64,000 nt of DNA from Eutreptiella sp. 'Long Island Sound 2002' (GCA_964036045.1 OZ038394.1:770903-834902), one strand, 5' to 3'. Positions 46,813-57,255 are shown, numbered from the stretch's first letter. Numbers and translations are program-made. The notes: generated by a model from the sequence alone, not told the origin.

Positions 46813-47071
46813 TCCCGATCAAGAAATATTTCTCCGGCATGCCGCGTCAAAATTGTACCATGGTTCTTTGCATGTTGATGGGCATGTCAAGAGGCAACTT
46901 TTGCCAAATTGGTGTCCAAAAACAAGCCACTGCCCGCTCTCGTTGGCCAAAAAAGGGGTAAGAAATGGCCATTTTTAGCAAGTTCTTGGCCGTTTCGGCC
47001 TGAGATTTCAAGATGGAAGCTGCTATGATGAGGATGAGCTGGCGTTTGCAAGCGGAATCCTTCTTCTTACA

Positions 47072-47345
47072 CAATCAATGCGACATCAATGGGATACAAA
47101 TGAGGCATTGTTGAGCCATATTGCAAGCTGTGGCACCATGCTATGGGCATTTTTGTCCGAAAAAAAAAAGCCATTTTCAGCCAGTTTTTGGCCATTTCGT
47201 TGCAAGAATTGAGGATGGAAGCCGCTGTGCTGAATCACCGTTGGGTCAAAATGAATGGGACATCAATAGGATACAACTGAGCCATTGTTGAGCCATATTG
47301 CAAGCTGTAGCATTGTGCTATGACCCTTTTAGTGCCAAAAAACAG
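47072..47345 (+). repeat. Dispersed repeat A, copies 2 and 3
   Basis: Two tandemly placed copies, about 175 bp apart, each with CAATGGGATACAAATGAG-like sequence, then GAGCCATATTGCAAGCTGT and a CTATGGGCA- or CTATGACCC-like block. Confidence 0.7.
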
Positions 47346-47419
47346 CCGCTTCCAGCCAGTAGTCAAAAATAGCCTTTTTCAGCCAGGTTTTGGCCATTTT
47401 GACCTATTTTATTACCTTC

Positions 47420-48890
47420 TAGTAAAATTCTATTACCTTCGGCAGTGCACCTCGAAGAGAGGCTGACAATAAGCCAATCAGTCAATTAGTCAAGCAAGCA
47501 ATCAGTCAGACAGTCAGTCGGGCAAGCATGCAGGCAGATACACACAGTTTGGGTTTTTTCAGGTTTTGGCATCCTGAAAATTCTATTACCTTCGGCAGTG
47601 CACCTCGAAGAGAGGCTGAAAGTCAGCCCATCAGTCAGTTAGTCAGGCAAGCAACCAGTCAGACAGTCCGTCGGGCAAGCAGGCAAGCAGAAACACACAC
47701 CGTGCGTTTTTTGGGGTTTTGGCCATTTCGTCCTGAAAATTCTATTACCTTCGGCAGTGCACCTCGAAGAGAGGCTGACAATAAGCCAATCAGTCAGTTA
47801 GTCAAGCAAGCAATCAGTCAGACAGCCAGTCAGGCAAGCAGGCAGGCAGAAACACATAGTTTGGGTTTTTTCACGATTTGGCCATTTCGTCCCGAAAATT
47901 CTACTACCTTCGGCAGTACACCTCGAAGAGAGGCTGACAATAAGCCAATCAGTCAGTTAGTCAAGCAAGCAATCAGTCAGACAGCCAGTCAGGCAAGCAT
48001 GCAGGCAGATACACACAGTTTGGGTTTTTTCAGGTTTTGGCATCCTGAAAATTCTATTACCTTCGGCAGTGCACCTCGAAGAGAGGCTGATAGTCAGCCC
48101 ATCAGTCAGTTAGTCAGGCAAGCAACCAGTCAGACAGTCCGTCGGGCAAGCAGGCAAGCAGAAACACACACCGTGCGTTTTTTGGGGTTTTGGCCATTTC
48201 GTCCTGAAAATTCTATTACCTTCGGCAGTGCACCTCGAAGAGAGGCTGACAATAAGCCAATCAGTCAGTTAGTCAAGCAAGCAATCAGTCAGACAGTCAG
48301 TCGGGCAAGCATGCAGGCAGATACACACAGTTTGGGTTTTTTCAGGTTTTGGCATCCTGAAAATTCTATTACCTTCGGCAGTGCACCTCGAAGAGAGGCT
48401 GATAGTCAGCCCATCAGTCAGTTAGTCAGGCAAGCAATCAGTCAGACAGTCCGTGGGGCACGCAGGCAAGCAGATACACACAGTTTGGGTTTTTTCAGGT
48501 TTTGGCCATTTAGTCCTGAAAGTTCTATTACCTTCGGCAGTGCACCTCGAAGAGAGGCTGATAGTCAGCCCATCAGTCAGTTCGTCAAGCAAGCAATCAG
48601 TCAGACAGTCAGTTGGGCAAGCAGGCAAGCAGAAACACACACCGTGCGTTTTTTGGGGTTTTGGCCATTTCGTCCTGAAAATTCTATTACCTTCGGCAGT
48701 GCACCTCGAAGAGAGGCTGACAATAAGCCAATCAGTCAGTTAGTCAAGCAAGCAATCAGTCAGACTGCCAGTCAGGCAAGCAGGCAGGCAGAAACACATA
48801 GTTTGGGTTTTTTCACGATTTGGCCATTTCGTCCCGAAAATTCTATTACCTTCGGCAGTGCACCTCAAAGAGAGGCTGACAGGCCTCTAT
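47420..48890 (+). repeat. 159/150-bp minisatellite, about 10 units
   Basis: Each unit begins TTCTATTACCTTCGGCAGTG, continues CACCTCGAAGAGAGGCTGA, then a CAGTCAGT/AAGCAAGC tetranucleotide-rich part, then AGAAACACACA...TTTTTTGGGGTTTTGGCCAT. Spacing is 159 or 150 bases; the short form lacks nine bases (HP in place of PFRP in translation). All length changes are multiples of three. Confidence 0.95.
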
Positions 48891-48991
48891 CCCGTGAAAC
48901 TGGATATCTTTTTTTTTTGGAAGGGTGGGTCAAAAGTTTGTGCTCACAAGTTTGTGCTCAGCGGGGTTTGAACGAGGGTCAGAATGAGTAG
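47528..48991 (+). CDS. Open frame across the minisatellite (possible repeat protein)
   Basis: 487 codons with no stop. The translated unit is 53 residues (ENSITFGSAPRREADSQPIS then QLVRQATSQTVRRASRQAET, then H-rich and aromatic sequence), or 50 in the short form. The first Met lies inside the array and the final 25 residues come from unique sequence. Because units are multiples of three, one open unit keeps the whole array open, so openness alone is weak evidence. There is no signal peptide or known domain. I consider it more likely a minisatellite than a gene. Confidence 0.25.
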   Translation: MQADTHSLGFFRFWHPENSITFGSAPRREAESQPISQLVRQATSQTVRRASRQAETHTVRFLGFWPFRPENSITFGSAPRREADNKPISQLVKQAISQTASQASRQAETHSLGFFTIWPFRPENSTTFGSTPRREADNKPISQLVKQAISQTASQASMQADTHSLGFFRFWHPENSITFGSAPRREADSQPISQLVRQATSQTVRRASRQAETHTVRFLGFWPFRPENSITFGSAPRREADNKPISQLVKQAISQTVSRASMQADTHSLGFFRFWHPENSITFGSAPRREADSQPISQLVRQAISQTVRGARRQADTHSLGFFRFWPFSPESSITFGSAPRREADSQPISQFVKQAISQTVSWASRQAETHTVRFLGFWPFRPENSITFGSAPRREADNKPISQLVKQAISQTASQASRQAETHSLGFFTIWPFRPENSITFGSAPQREADRPLSRETGYLFFLEGWVKSLCSQVCAQRGLNEGQNE

Positions 48992-49095
48992 CGATGACCG
49001 GTCGGCCGGTGCCTGCAGCGGTCAGCCAACCGGGAATCGAACTGCCGACCTACACGTCTGTTGTGGGGTGCATTCCTATTCGACCATTGCTTGAT
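48940..49095 (-). mobile_element. tRNA-derived SINE head
   Basis: On the minus strand an A box TGGTCGAATAGG (49075-49086) and a B box AGTTCGATTCCC (49032-49043) are 31 bases apart, as in tRNA genes. The arms do not fold into an intact tRNA. A second B-box-like CGTTCAAACCCC lies near 48965. This differs in sequence from the SINE at 5211. Confidence 0.5.
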
Positions 49096-49434
49096 CTATC
49101 AGTACTTGTGCTGCCCACTGTTTGAAGCCAAGTCTGCCACTGAAAAAACCCAAACTGTGGGTTTCTGTCTGCCTGCCTGCTTGCCCGACTGACTGTCTGT
49201 TTGATTGCTTACGTCACTAACTGACCGATTGGCTACTAATAAAAAAAATCCATTGGAGGATTGTTTTATTGGGCAAAACACTGATTTTACAAGGGGTTGG
49301 ACATCAAATATCATGCCTTGGGATATGCTACGCGAATGACCCCCCCAAAAAGGGGGGGTGTACGACGCCCGCGCCTGCGCTTGATCTAACAACCTCTCTT
49401 CGAGGTGATGTCCAAACTCACGGGGGAAATGGCT

Positions 49435-49550
49435 TTTTTTGTGGCACAAAAATGCCCATAGCGTGCCATTGTTTGCACTATGACTCAACAACTCATTTGC
49501 ATCCCATTGATGTCCCATTGATTGTGAAACCCCAATGGCTTCATTTGCAA
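49435..49550 (-). repeat. Dispersed repeat A, inverted copy
   Basis: The reverse complement matches 46020-46140, including GCCGTGCCGGTGTTT, TTTCACAATCAATGGGACAT and GCTATGGGCATTTTTGTGCC. Confidence 0.65.
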
Positions 49551-49591
49551 ACACCGGCACGGCACAGCAGCCTCCGTCCCAAAAACAGAAC

Positions 49592-49695
49592 ACATGTTGG
49601 GCTACATGGCTTAAGTTGGTGTTTTGAGGGCACGTAGACCACCCACAACCCCCCACGTTTTGTGGCCACCGCCCCGCCAAATTGCCCAAACGACG
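49592..49695 (+). repeat. Dispersed repeat B, copy 2
   Basis: CGTAGACCACCCACAACCCC through CCGCCAAATTGCCCAAACG matches 46185-46290. Confidence 0.65.
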
Positions 49696-49940
49696 CCCAA
49701 CCGCCTATTGTAGGCTCAACAAGCCCTGGGCCCCCTGTATGTTCCACGCAGCGAGCTTTGTGTCCATCCCTTGTTGCGTGGTCGCCCGGTGCAAGTCATT
49801 CAGGTCACGCTGGGTGTTGAGCACTCATTGCTTTGCGTACGTTTCTATGTCCGCCAAGTCCACAGGGGGTCCACTTGGGCTGCGTGATGTGTTCCGGAGC
49901 TTGTATATCTTACGCCGGGGGGGGGGGGGGTGATGCGGTC
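49680..49940 (-). pseudogene. Unrecognised coding-like region
   Basis: The minus strand reads KIYKLRNTSRSPSGPPVDLA then DIETYAKQ, a TGA, VLNTQRDLNDLHRATTQQGM, DTKLAAWNIQ..., LLSLQ, a TAG. The residues look like real protein on both sides of the stops, so this is probably a decayed exon or element piece. The upstream end is a C14 tract on this strand (G at 49917-49930). Confidence 0.35.
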
Positions 49941-50305
49941 GCCGGGATTGGCGAAAAATGCCGAAAAATGCGGAAAAAATGTGGAAATGCGGAAAAAAAT
50001 GCAATAGAAAATGCGGTTTTGTTAGAATGGTGTTTGCCCCCCGAAACCCCCATGTTTCGTCTCGTCTCGGACAATCAGGCGCACAAAGCATGGACGGTTT
50101 GATGAGGAGTGGTCGGATAGGGGCATCTGTATCACGTTGTAATAGGTCCAGGGGATGTTAGGTATTTGTTGTCGAAAAAATATGGCATCTAAGTAGCGTG
50201 GTCTCCCTCGCCGGGGTATGTGTGTGTAGTATTGGCCCGCCTCCGGTTGTTGGGAGGCGGCCAGTAGTGAGCCCAGTAGCTTGCTGTCAGCCAGCCCCTT
50301 TTGCC

Positions 50306-50527
50306 ATGGTACCTAAAAGGCTAGCAGCCGCCCTCCGCCTCCAGCTACCCAACGAACCGCGTAGGACCATAGTATGTGTGTACCCTGAGTTCAACGCCAT
50401 GGAGAAACTTGAGGTAGACCAGGTCATTGAGTCCATGTGCCCCTGCTCCATGTACCCCGAGGACATACTCAGGGGAGACTATGACGACGACATCTGGTCC
50501 CTGGAGTATATGGTTTCTAGGATGTAA
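50306..50527 (+). CDS. Hypothetical protein or first exon
   Basis: ATG in a good context (GCCATGGTA). 73 codons: MVPKRLAAALRLQLPNEPRR, TIVCVYPEFNAMEKLEVDQV, then an acidic end with DYDDDIW. A GTAAG directly after the last sense codons could be a splice donor. No family is recognised. Confidence 0.35.
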   Translation: MVPKRLAAALRLQLPNEPRRTIVCVYPEFNAMEKLEVDQVIESMCPCSMYPEDILRGDYDDDIWSLEYMVSRM

Positions 50528-50529
50528 GG

Positions 50530-51080
50530 TTCCACGGTGTTGCGGACCGGAAAGGCCACCCTGGGCCCCGTGCCGGGGGCTGCATGGCATTTAAAACTGG
50601 TGTGGAGTGCTGCGGTGGCTGCGTCGGGTAGGGGGAAGCCAGGGTTGTAATCCCATATTCTTGCGATGTCTATCCGACAGTCCCTTAGCCTTTGTAAAGT
50701 GCACGTCACCACTCCCATGGGTGGCAACACGACAACTCACCACATTGGATACACAAGTGGTAACACACACATGGTACAACACAACCTGCCATGATGTACT
50801 AAATCCCCACAGCCAGAGAGGAACTATGTACACATATAACGGCCCAACAGGCCCACATTATCAGGTTTTCATGTGTATTATTGGTTGAGGCAACATTGCA
50901 GTACGCCCTCATATGCCGATGCATGGACAACAGAACATGGCAAGGACTTACACTGGATCGACTGCGGACGACCGTTGTCTTTACAGGTTTGTCTCTCCTA
51001 GTTCTAGTGTGTTCACCCAATGGCAAGCTTGACACTTCGTTTTTTGTGCGAGGGCTCAAAGGCCACAATTATAAATTAAC
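50530..51080. other. No supported gene
   Basis: Possible intron or spacer between two coding-like pieces on the plus strand. ATTATAAAT near 51067-51076 is TATA-like but unsupported. Confidence 0.3.
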
Positions 51081-51087
51081 GGAACTT

Positions 51088-51465
51088 ATGGCATCCAGCT
51101 CTGCCACCCAGACTGTGTCTCCTGATGTACTTTCACCCGACACAGTGCACACGCCTTTGCTGAGTTCCGCACTCATTCCCAGAACACAGAGGCCACATCT
51201 TCGCAAGCGCCTATCTAAGACCTCCTATGCCCACCAGCTGCAGGTCTGCCCCATCCCAAGGCCAGCTAAGAGTGACACGACTGACCCTGACATCCAGCCG
51301 GGGCCAGACGTCGCGCACCCTTTTAATCAAGCGACACACAATCAACCCCCCTCCTCCTTCATGTGTTCTGCCTGGATCTCTAATCTCCCCCCGCCTCGAA
51401 TTTCCTCTTTTCCTTTTTACAGACTCAACTTCCGAGGACACTTGCTCCCTGCCACCCAGATCTAG
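51088..51465 (+). CDS. Pro/Ser/Thr-rich hypothetical ORF
   Basis: 125 codons from MASSSATQTVSPDVLSPDTV, with a basic centre (RPHLRKRLSK) and a Pro-rich second half. The open frame extends upstream to a Met at 50881. Low complexity, unknown function; might be a gag-like or disordered protein. Confidence 0.25.
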   Translation: MASSSATQTVSPDVLSPDTVHTPLLSSALIPRTQRPHLRKRLSKTSYAHQLQVCPIPRPAKSDTTDPDIQPGPDVAHPFNQATHNQPPSSFMCSAWISNLPPPRISSFPFYRLNFRGHLLPATQI

Positions 51466-51874
51466 TGGCTATGATCTGCCGTGAGAGAAAGGGACCTGAT
51501 GGGGTGAAAGGACAAATGCTTTTTCTCAGTGTTGGTGCCATTAGGAGAGAGCGGGCGTACAACCAGGAAACATCACATACCTGTAACGACGACGGTAGTC
51601 CGAAGTCAATCCACAGTAAGTGCATGCCTTGGATTGCGGTCGCAGAATTGGGCAGAACCAAAGGCATTGTGCGATTGGACCCAAAACCCTTGGACCCAAA
51701 ACTACGGGATTCTTTCCCCGTTCAGCTTGCGGAGACAAGGACGCTGCCCAAGGGGAATTTTGATTTCCCACCGTTTCCCACGTTCCCAGCATGAGTGCCT
51801 CCGTTCCGGCGGGTTCACGACAACCAAACTAGTTGCAATGAGACCATGCCGATGTGTCCCACGCAGGCTGCGCG

Positions 51875-52367
51875 CTAGATCCGGTGCCATGTCCCGAAGA
51901 AGTCCAAGTGCCGTTTGCTGCGTGCTCTGAACCAACAAATACTCTCGGGCCTGAGGGACACCCGCCGGACCAGCAACCGGGCCCGCAAGCCCTGGTGATG
52001 GAACAAGGCAGGGCGTTGGTGGGCGGGGGGCTTGATGCGGGAATGAGGAAATGCTGTCTTCCCAACATGGGGAAAACAGACCCGGCCGAGAGGTGCCAGC
52101 GCCACTAGTAGCGGGCCACGGCTGGCACCCTCCACGTTGTGAGAGAGGAGGCACATGGCGTCCAGGGGAACACACTTTTGCAAGCCCGAAGCCAATGCAC
52201 CTGTTGCGATCATTCGAGTCAGTTGAGTGACGGTAAGTTGGAGCCACTGCACCTCTTCCATTGCTGGGACGACCAAAAGAATGCCCCTCAAGGCTAAGGC
52301 CGTGCCACGGAAACTCGCACTCACACTCCTCCACCAGGCCTTTCAGTGCACGCGTGAGAGACAAAGT

Positions 52368-52429
<62 letters not shown>

Positions 52430-52790
52430 TCTCTCTGCGTGGTAGGCCGCAAGGGCTTGCGGATGGGATGCATGCTGGGCGCGCATATGGTAGAGCCACA
52501 AGAGAATGGCACTCTGCTCGGAGGTGGTCGGTTCGTTGAAACGCATGTTCCTGGCCCACCGGGACACAATGTGGGTGAGGGTGGTGCCGATGCACAACGT
52601 GCCGACACCGGCACGGACCCGGGCGGGGTCGGGTTGGTCGTGTGAGGATCAGTGCGGGCAGTACAAGTGCTTATACCGCGCCGGCATGGGCACGCCACCT
52701 TGGACACAAAACTAGCAGTGGCGGCTGGGCTGTGCATCAACCGGGGTCCATTCTGATTCTCGTGATTGCCACCGGAAGACTCCGCCAATG
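51875..52790 (-). pseudogene. Coding-like region interrupted by a CT/GA microsatellite
   Basis: The upstream frame reads GTTLTHIVSRWARNMRFNEP then TTSEQSAILLWLYHMRAQHA, which looks like genuine protein. It then enters an (RE)n run translated from the GA microsatellite. Downstream, another frame reads AMEEVQWLQLTVTQLTRMIA and PLVALAPLGRVCFPHVGKTA. Frames do not join cleanly. Unrecognised. Confidence 0.35.
52369..52436 (+). repeat. CT dinucleotide microsatellite
   Basis: About 68 bases of nearly pure CT with one CCCT interruption. It creates spurious Leu-Ser or Arg-Glu repeats in overlapping frames. Confidence 0.95.
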
Positions 52791-52799
52791 GCGAGGAAT

Positions 52800-54390
52800 A
52801 TTAGTCTTTGCCACGTGAAGTTCTCACCCACGGCCACCCACACCTCCGCTAGTGTGCCGGATTGCTGCGTCGCCGCCCCAGTGCGCCCGGCTGTGGTGTA
52901 GCGCCTGGCATAGGCCGAATGAGGGTGATGGAAGGAGCCCCATGTCCTTCACGCAAAGGGGTCCCCACATTTCATGGTGGCCGGTCGTGGTGGGGCGCTC
53001 GATTTCACCCCTGTCCCCCAGCCTAGAGGCGACATACACTCGCAGGCTAGCGAGGGTGTGCGTATCCACTAGGTGAGTTGGTCTTTCCGCCGGGCCCTGT
53101 CGATCTCTGATGCACTTAGGCAGTGACAGGGTATCTTTGACAAAGGCTCATGCAATGGGCCCAGACCTGTTGGATCGCTCTAGCCTTGGCCGCCACCACT
53201 CTTCTGAAGCACCTTGGTGTGGTTGTCAATTGTCCACTTACACTTGTTGCTAGGGATGAGGGAGTTGACCGTCAATGGTGAGCACACAAGCACAAAAACA
53301 AGGCCAAAAAACTACCTAAAATGGAAATGCACAGCAAAGATGAAACGGGGTTCAACTAGTGGATCGCCCATTTGCCGCCGTGCGGCACCCGTCGTAGGTT
53401 CTTGTTCGTTGCGGTTGCTGGTGCACGCGGATTTGAGACCATTGCCCTTAGCACCGCATGGCATGCATGGCATGGCCCATTTAAAGTGTGTTTCCATGCT
53501 TTGGGCCCACACATTGTGTGTCTTGCCCAGCACACGTACTCACCCACTACTCCACTCCTTGCACGTAGCTGCATGCGACACACACGACAACACAAAATGT
53601 CAACTCCTCGCACAACAATAAAGCGTCGCGTGACCATGTGCCGGTGTCGCCAACGTCGGCGATGACACAACAACAAAGGCGTGTCAAATGTGAGCTTTTT
53701 TTTGAGTTCGTGAGGCTCAATGTGTCATTAAGTGTACTTGGGAGAAACTTGGATAGCAAAAGATCCATTTCTGTGGGTGGACCTAAGGTCCTGGCTACAT
53801 ACAGTCATAGCATGTTTTGACCCTTCATACAAAAGTGTGGTCCGCCTGCCACACTTATTAGGAAGTCTTTCATTGTTCAAGTGTGGTGGTGAACATGCAT
53901 ACTGTAGTACATGGTGCAAATGTGACGTGCAAGTGTAACATGCAAAACATGGTGTGTAAAGCGCCATGCGCCGTCGGGCAGCCATGCACGGGGAGAGATG
54001 CCCCTATCCATCATGTGGTGTAAAACAATGTAGCAACATGTGGTGAGCCATCCATAGTGTGTAAGGGATATTGCCTGTGTGTATGACATCTGTGGATTGT
54101 CACAAAGGGTGGACCCGAACCACGAAATGGGGTACGCCTTGGTGGTCTTGATTCACCGACACCGTGACCGCGACCGTAGGTTGGCACGCAGTGATTATGG
54201 AACACGCTGGCGCAAAACGGCTACATTAGTATCATCTTGTGGGCACTGTAGTGTGCTAGCCCGTGGGTGAGATCAGGCTAGGAGTGCCACATGAGCCACT
54301 ACCTCGGATAACCCTTGGGAACACTTATGGATAGCTTTTAGGAAGACTTCCTTGCCCAATGGTTTTGTTCTGTCTTACCCATACTCCGTC
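52800..54390. other. No recognisable gene
   Basis: Unique-looking sequence with only short overlapping frames. I see no domain, tandem repeat or hairpin worth annotating. Confidence 0.4.
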
Positions 54391-54404
54391 TTTACGGAGC
54401 TCAA

Positions 54405-54765
54405 CATGACGCTTGCTCGACTCAGTGGTGCCACCGGTGTTCGGGACAGCAAGTGTGTTGACCTGTTGGCACAATGGATGCCATTGCCCCCCTGATCCGG
54501 GCCCGTTGCTCGGAGGCAATGGAGCACCCCCCCCCCCCCCGTGTTCCACAAACGAAAAGTGCAGGCCATCCGTACGTGTGCAGAGGCCCTCTTTCTTGCA
54601 CCTTATTTGATAGGGCTCCTTTGGCAGTTGGGTGCACCCCGGTCTGGCTTCCGTGTGCTGTCTGAGTATATCACCCGCCGGAATGACGTCTTCACCGCTA
54701 ACACTGGGCTGCCCTTCAGAAGGCCCATCCCCGCACGGGACCAATTTGACGCGACGTGGAAGTAG
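54405..54765 (+). pseudogene. Unrecognised coding-like region split by a C14 tract
   Basis: NMTLARLSGATGVRDSKCVD runs to a TGA. After the C tract at 54527-54540 a frame continues VFHKRKVQAIRTCAEALFLA, PYLIGLLWQLGAPRSGFRVL, SEYITRRNDVFTANTGLPFR and ends at TAG. Probably a decayed gene fragment. A second C14 tract at 54787-54800 follows. Confidence 0.35.
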
Positions 54766-55007
54766 TTGACTGCTCCGCTTGCATTGCCCCCCCCCCCCCC
54801 GCCCCTCAGTGGAATGTGCCGAGCATCCGGCATCGGGTCACTTTTGGCCCCTAGTAGCCCTAGGCCAAATTCGGGCTCAGTTGCTCTCAAAATTGGGCTC
54901 AGGTTTAAAGTTTACATTTTCGTGTTCATATGTTGTTGATATTTCTGCCGTTTATCAATCGAAAAAACGGTTCACAAAATGCGGCGCTGCCGATGTATGA
55001 AGTGTGA

Positions 55008-55052
55008 ATGCGTTTTATGAACACAAATTTTGAACACCCTTTATGAACACAG
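55008..55052 (+). repeat. TTATGAAC motif cluster 1
   Basis: TTTTATGAACAC and CTTTATGAACAC lie 28 bases apart, preceded by GCGGCGCTGCC. The flank resembles 61440-61510. Confidence 0.5.
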
Positions 55053-55125
55053 GTCTTGCGGTGCATTATTGACTGTAAAAAAAATTAACCGGTGCGCTAG
55101 TTGTGTGCCGGCGGCAGTCCTCCTT

Positions 55126-55475
55126 GGGGGGGGGGGGGGGGCAACTGTGGCTGCAGCGGCTGCTGGGCATCAACGTGGCTCCCCAAGTGGGGAGTATTTC
55201 TTAGGTGTCACAAGTTGCCCACCCCCCACCTGGCGCTATGGCCCACGGAAGTCCATGTTGTAGTGAGGGGAAAAGTATGTGAAAAGGGGTGTTATTTTTT
55301 GGGTATCCAAACCCCCCTGTGGCAACATGCAAAAACAAGGTGTGCATTTCAAATATATGCCATTATTTGCATTTCTGGAAACACACAGATTTTCAAAATA
55401 AAGATATTCAATCACCAAAATATAGTGTTGTTTTACATTTAGACCACTGCATTCCAGTGCGGGGGGGGGGGGGGG
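55126..55475 (+). repeat. Two G tracts (G16 and G15) about 320 bp apart
   Basis: Uninterrupted G runs at 55126-55141 and 55461-55475. The sequence between is AT-rich in its second half and has no recognised gene. Confidence 0.9.
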
Positions 55476-55623
55476 CTGCCTATTTTTTCTCTCCCCTTTG
55501 TTCCAGGGTGATCACAGAACCCCCCTATACACTACAGATAAGGGAACCCCAAACATACCTTTCATCGAAGGACACAGAAAACTATCCCCAAAGCATGTAC
55601 TTCTATTTCCTATTTTAACCAAC

Positions 55624-55643
55624 CTGGCCGAAATTTCGGCCAG
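55624..55643. promoter_or_regulatory. 20-bp palindrome, copy 1
   Basis: Perfect palindrome CTGGCCGAAATTTCGGCCAG, about 345 bp past the 3' end of the 422-aa ORF. On the minus strand it is preceded by GTTTCGAAGAG. Confidence 0.6.
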
Positions 55644-55694
55644 CTCTTCGAAACTTGTCCAAACACATGGTCCTATTTGGCAGACAGGCCTAAG

Positions 55695-55714
55695 CTGGCC
55701 GAAATTTCGGCCAG
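55695..55714. promoter_or_regulatory. 20-bp palindrome, copy 2
   Basis: Identical palindrome, 71 bases from copy 1. On the minus strand it is preceded by GTTTCGATGGAC. Confidence 0.6.
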
Positions 55715-55927
55715 GTCCATCGAAACTCCGAATATGATCACTGAAATGGGTACCTATGACAGTAGACATGAGCAAGGAACACAGGAGCAGTGACATTTGA
55801 ACAGGGTGTGCAAAATAATATACTCAATTACAAGCAAATACTTGCCACCTGACGAATCAAATCAGACTTTTGCAGTGCCTATGGGGAAACACAATAATAA
55901 GAGGCCGAAGAGGCTGAGCACTGCATG

Positions 55928-55947
55928 CTGGCCGAAATTTCGGCCAG
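55928..55947. promoter_or_regulatory. 20-bp palindrome, copy 3
   Basis: Identical palindrome, about 40 bases beyond the stop codon of the 422-aa ORF. Confidence 0.6.
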
Positions 55948-55986
55948 ACTTCATATTGACACGCAATATAAGCATTAGGACTGGCA

Positions 55987-57255
55987 TTAGTGCTTGCGCA
56001 GACCAGATGCACGGGGCTTTTTAGCACCTGTGTTAGCAGGAGGCTTGGCAGGGGCTGCAGCACCAGGCTTGGCGGTGGCAGAGTTCTGTGACTGTGAGTT
56101 TCCACCCTGGGATGGTGAAAAATGATTCACAAAAGCATTCATACCTCTGCCAGTAGGGGCCACAGTGCCTGAGGAGGAAGCTGGGGTGGCCTGAGCGCAC
56201 TGCGTGCCACTGGGTGAGGGGGCAGGGGCAGTTTTGGGTTTCTTCTTTGGAGTGTGTGTCTCTTGTTGCGACTCTGCCTCCCCATCTTGCTCCTTAGGAT
56301 CCTCATCTACATACCTAACGCCAGAACAATCCACAGGAAAACCTGCCCCCAAGTCATGGTACACATCCTCCCATGACTTGGGGGGGCACGTGTCGGCGTT
56401 CGTGATAGCCGCTCTGATGGACTGAACAAACTCATCAAGCACAACAGTCTCCTCACCCAAAAGGGCACACACAACATTACAGTCCTTGGAAAACCTGGTA
56501 GACATCATGCTTCCAAAATACACAGACAGAGTCCCCAGCAGAAACCAGTTGCCTGCCCGTTCTGGAACTGGAACCAGGCTCAAAAGAAACGAGAATATCT
56601 CAACAGGCATCACAGACGACATGGGTCCTTCAGTAAAAGCCACGTAACGGGGCATCCTGTTATCAAAGGCGGTGGCAGAACAAACGGAAACCAGATGGGA
56701 AGTGGAAGTATACAGCGGGGTCTTGGTTGACGAATTGTAAATTGCAACATCACACTGATACATATCCTCAGCCACAGTGGCCTTCAAAGCAGCAACAGTG
56801 GCTTTCACATAAGCAGACTCACCCCCAATGAACACAGGCACACCGGACAGAAGCAACTGCGCAACCAGGTTATGCAAACTAGCTGTATAGAGGCGGGGCA
56901 CCTCAATGACACAAGCAGCAAAGAGCAGTGAACTAATGATACTGGGAACAGGGACTCCACAACGCATTTCCATCAGTTCCACACGGCCTGACTGTGCAAT
57001 GAGTTTGCCTGTGCTTGTCTCAACGAGGGACTCCCTAGCACACTGGATACTAACCAGACCAGTATCAGATTTTTCACAAACAGGCTTAGCAACAGGCTTC
57101 TGCAACAATCCCCGCAACCCCTCATATTTGGGTTCCTTCCAAAGAGGGGCCTTAATTACTGCTGACCACGGTGGCCAGGGGTTTTCTTCAGTCCACGTCC
57201 AGCTGCCATAGGCTACCTTCAGGTGTGATGCGATAGCGCACTGCCTTTTGGCCAT
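55987..57255 (-). CDS. Intact 422-residue protein of unknown function
   Basis: Uninterrupted frame from MAKRQCAIASHLKVAYGSWT to a TAA. Residues 1 to about 300 look folded: Trp-rich start (WTWTEENPWPPWSAV), then GVPVPSIISSLLFAACVIEV, LLLSGVPVFIGGESAYVKAT, and hydrophobic FSFLLSLVPVPERAGNWFLL. No signal peptide or clear membrane helix is seen. From about residue 330 the chain is low complexity and basic (KKKPKTAPAPSPSG, KPGAAAPAKPPAN, KKPRASGLRKH), like the nucleic-acid-binding tails of capsid, nucleocapsid or chromatin proteins. I cannot name a family. It is the only long intact non-LINE ORF here, so it is recent or under selection. A CTGCAG just upstream of the ATG (about 57285) and a GTATGT at about 57403 could bound a short 5' intron holding palindrome copy 4. 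Confidence 0.65.
   Translation of the reverse strand: MAKRQCAIASHLKVAYGSWTWTEENPWPPWSAVIKAPLWKEPKYEGLRGLLQKPVAKPVCEKSDTGLVSIQCARESLVETSTGKLIAQSGRVELMEMRCGVPVPSIISSLLFAACVIEVPRLYTASLHNLVAQLLLSGVPVFIGGESAYVKATVAALKATVAEDMYQCDVAIYNSSTKTPLYTSTSHLVSVCSATAFDNRMPRYVAFTEGPMSSVMPVEIFSFLLSLVPVPERAGNWFLLGTLSVYFGSMMSTRFSKDCNVVCALLGEETVVLDEFVQSIRAAITNADTCPPKSWEDVYHDLGAGFPVDCSGVRYVDEDPKEQDGEAESQQETHTPKKKPKTAPAPSPSGTQCAQATPASSSGTVAPTGRGMNAFVNHFSPSQGGNSQSQNSATAKPGAAAPAKPPANTGAKKPRASGLRKH

Noticed and set aside
47420-48890. CRISPR array
   Set aside because: Repeat units are 150-159 bp with no short-repeat/unique-spacer pattern, and the context is eukaryotic.
51702-52595. 297-codon ORF with an Arg-Glu repeat as an RE-domain protein
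   Set aside because: The RE run is just the CT microsatellite translated on the minus strand.
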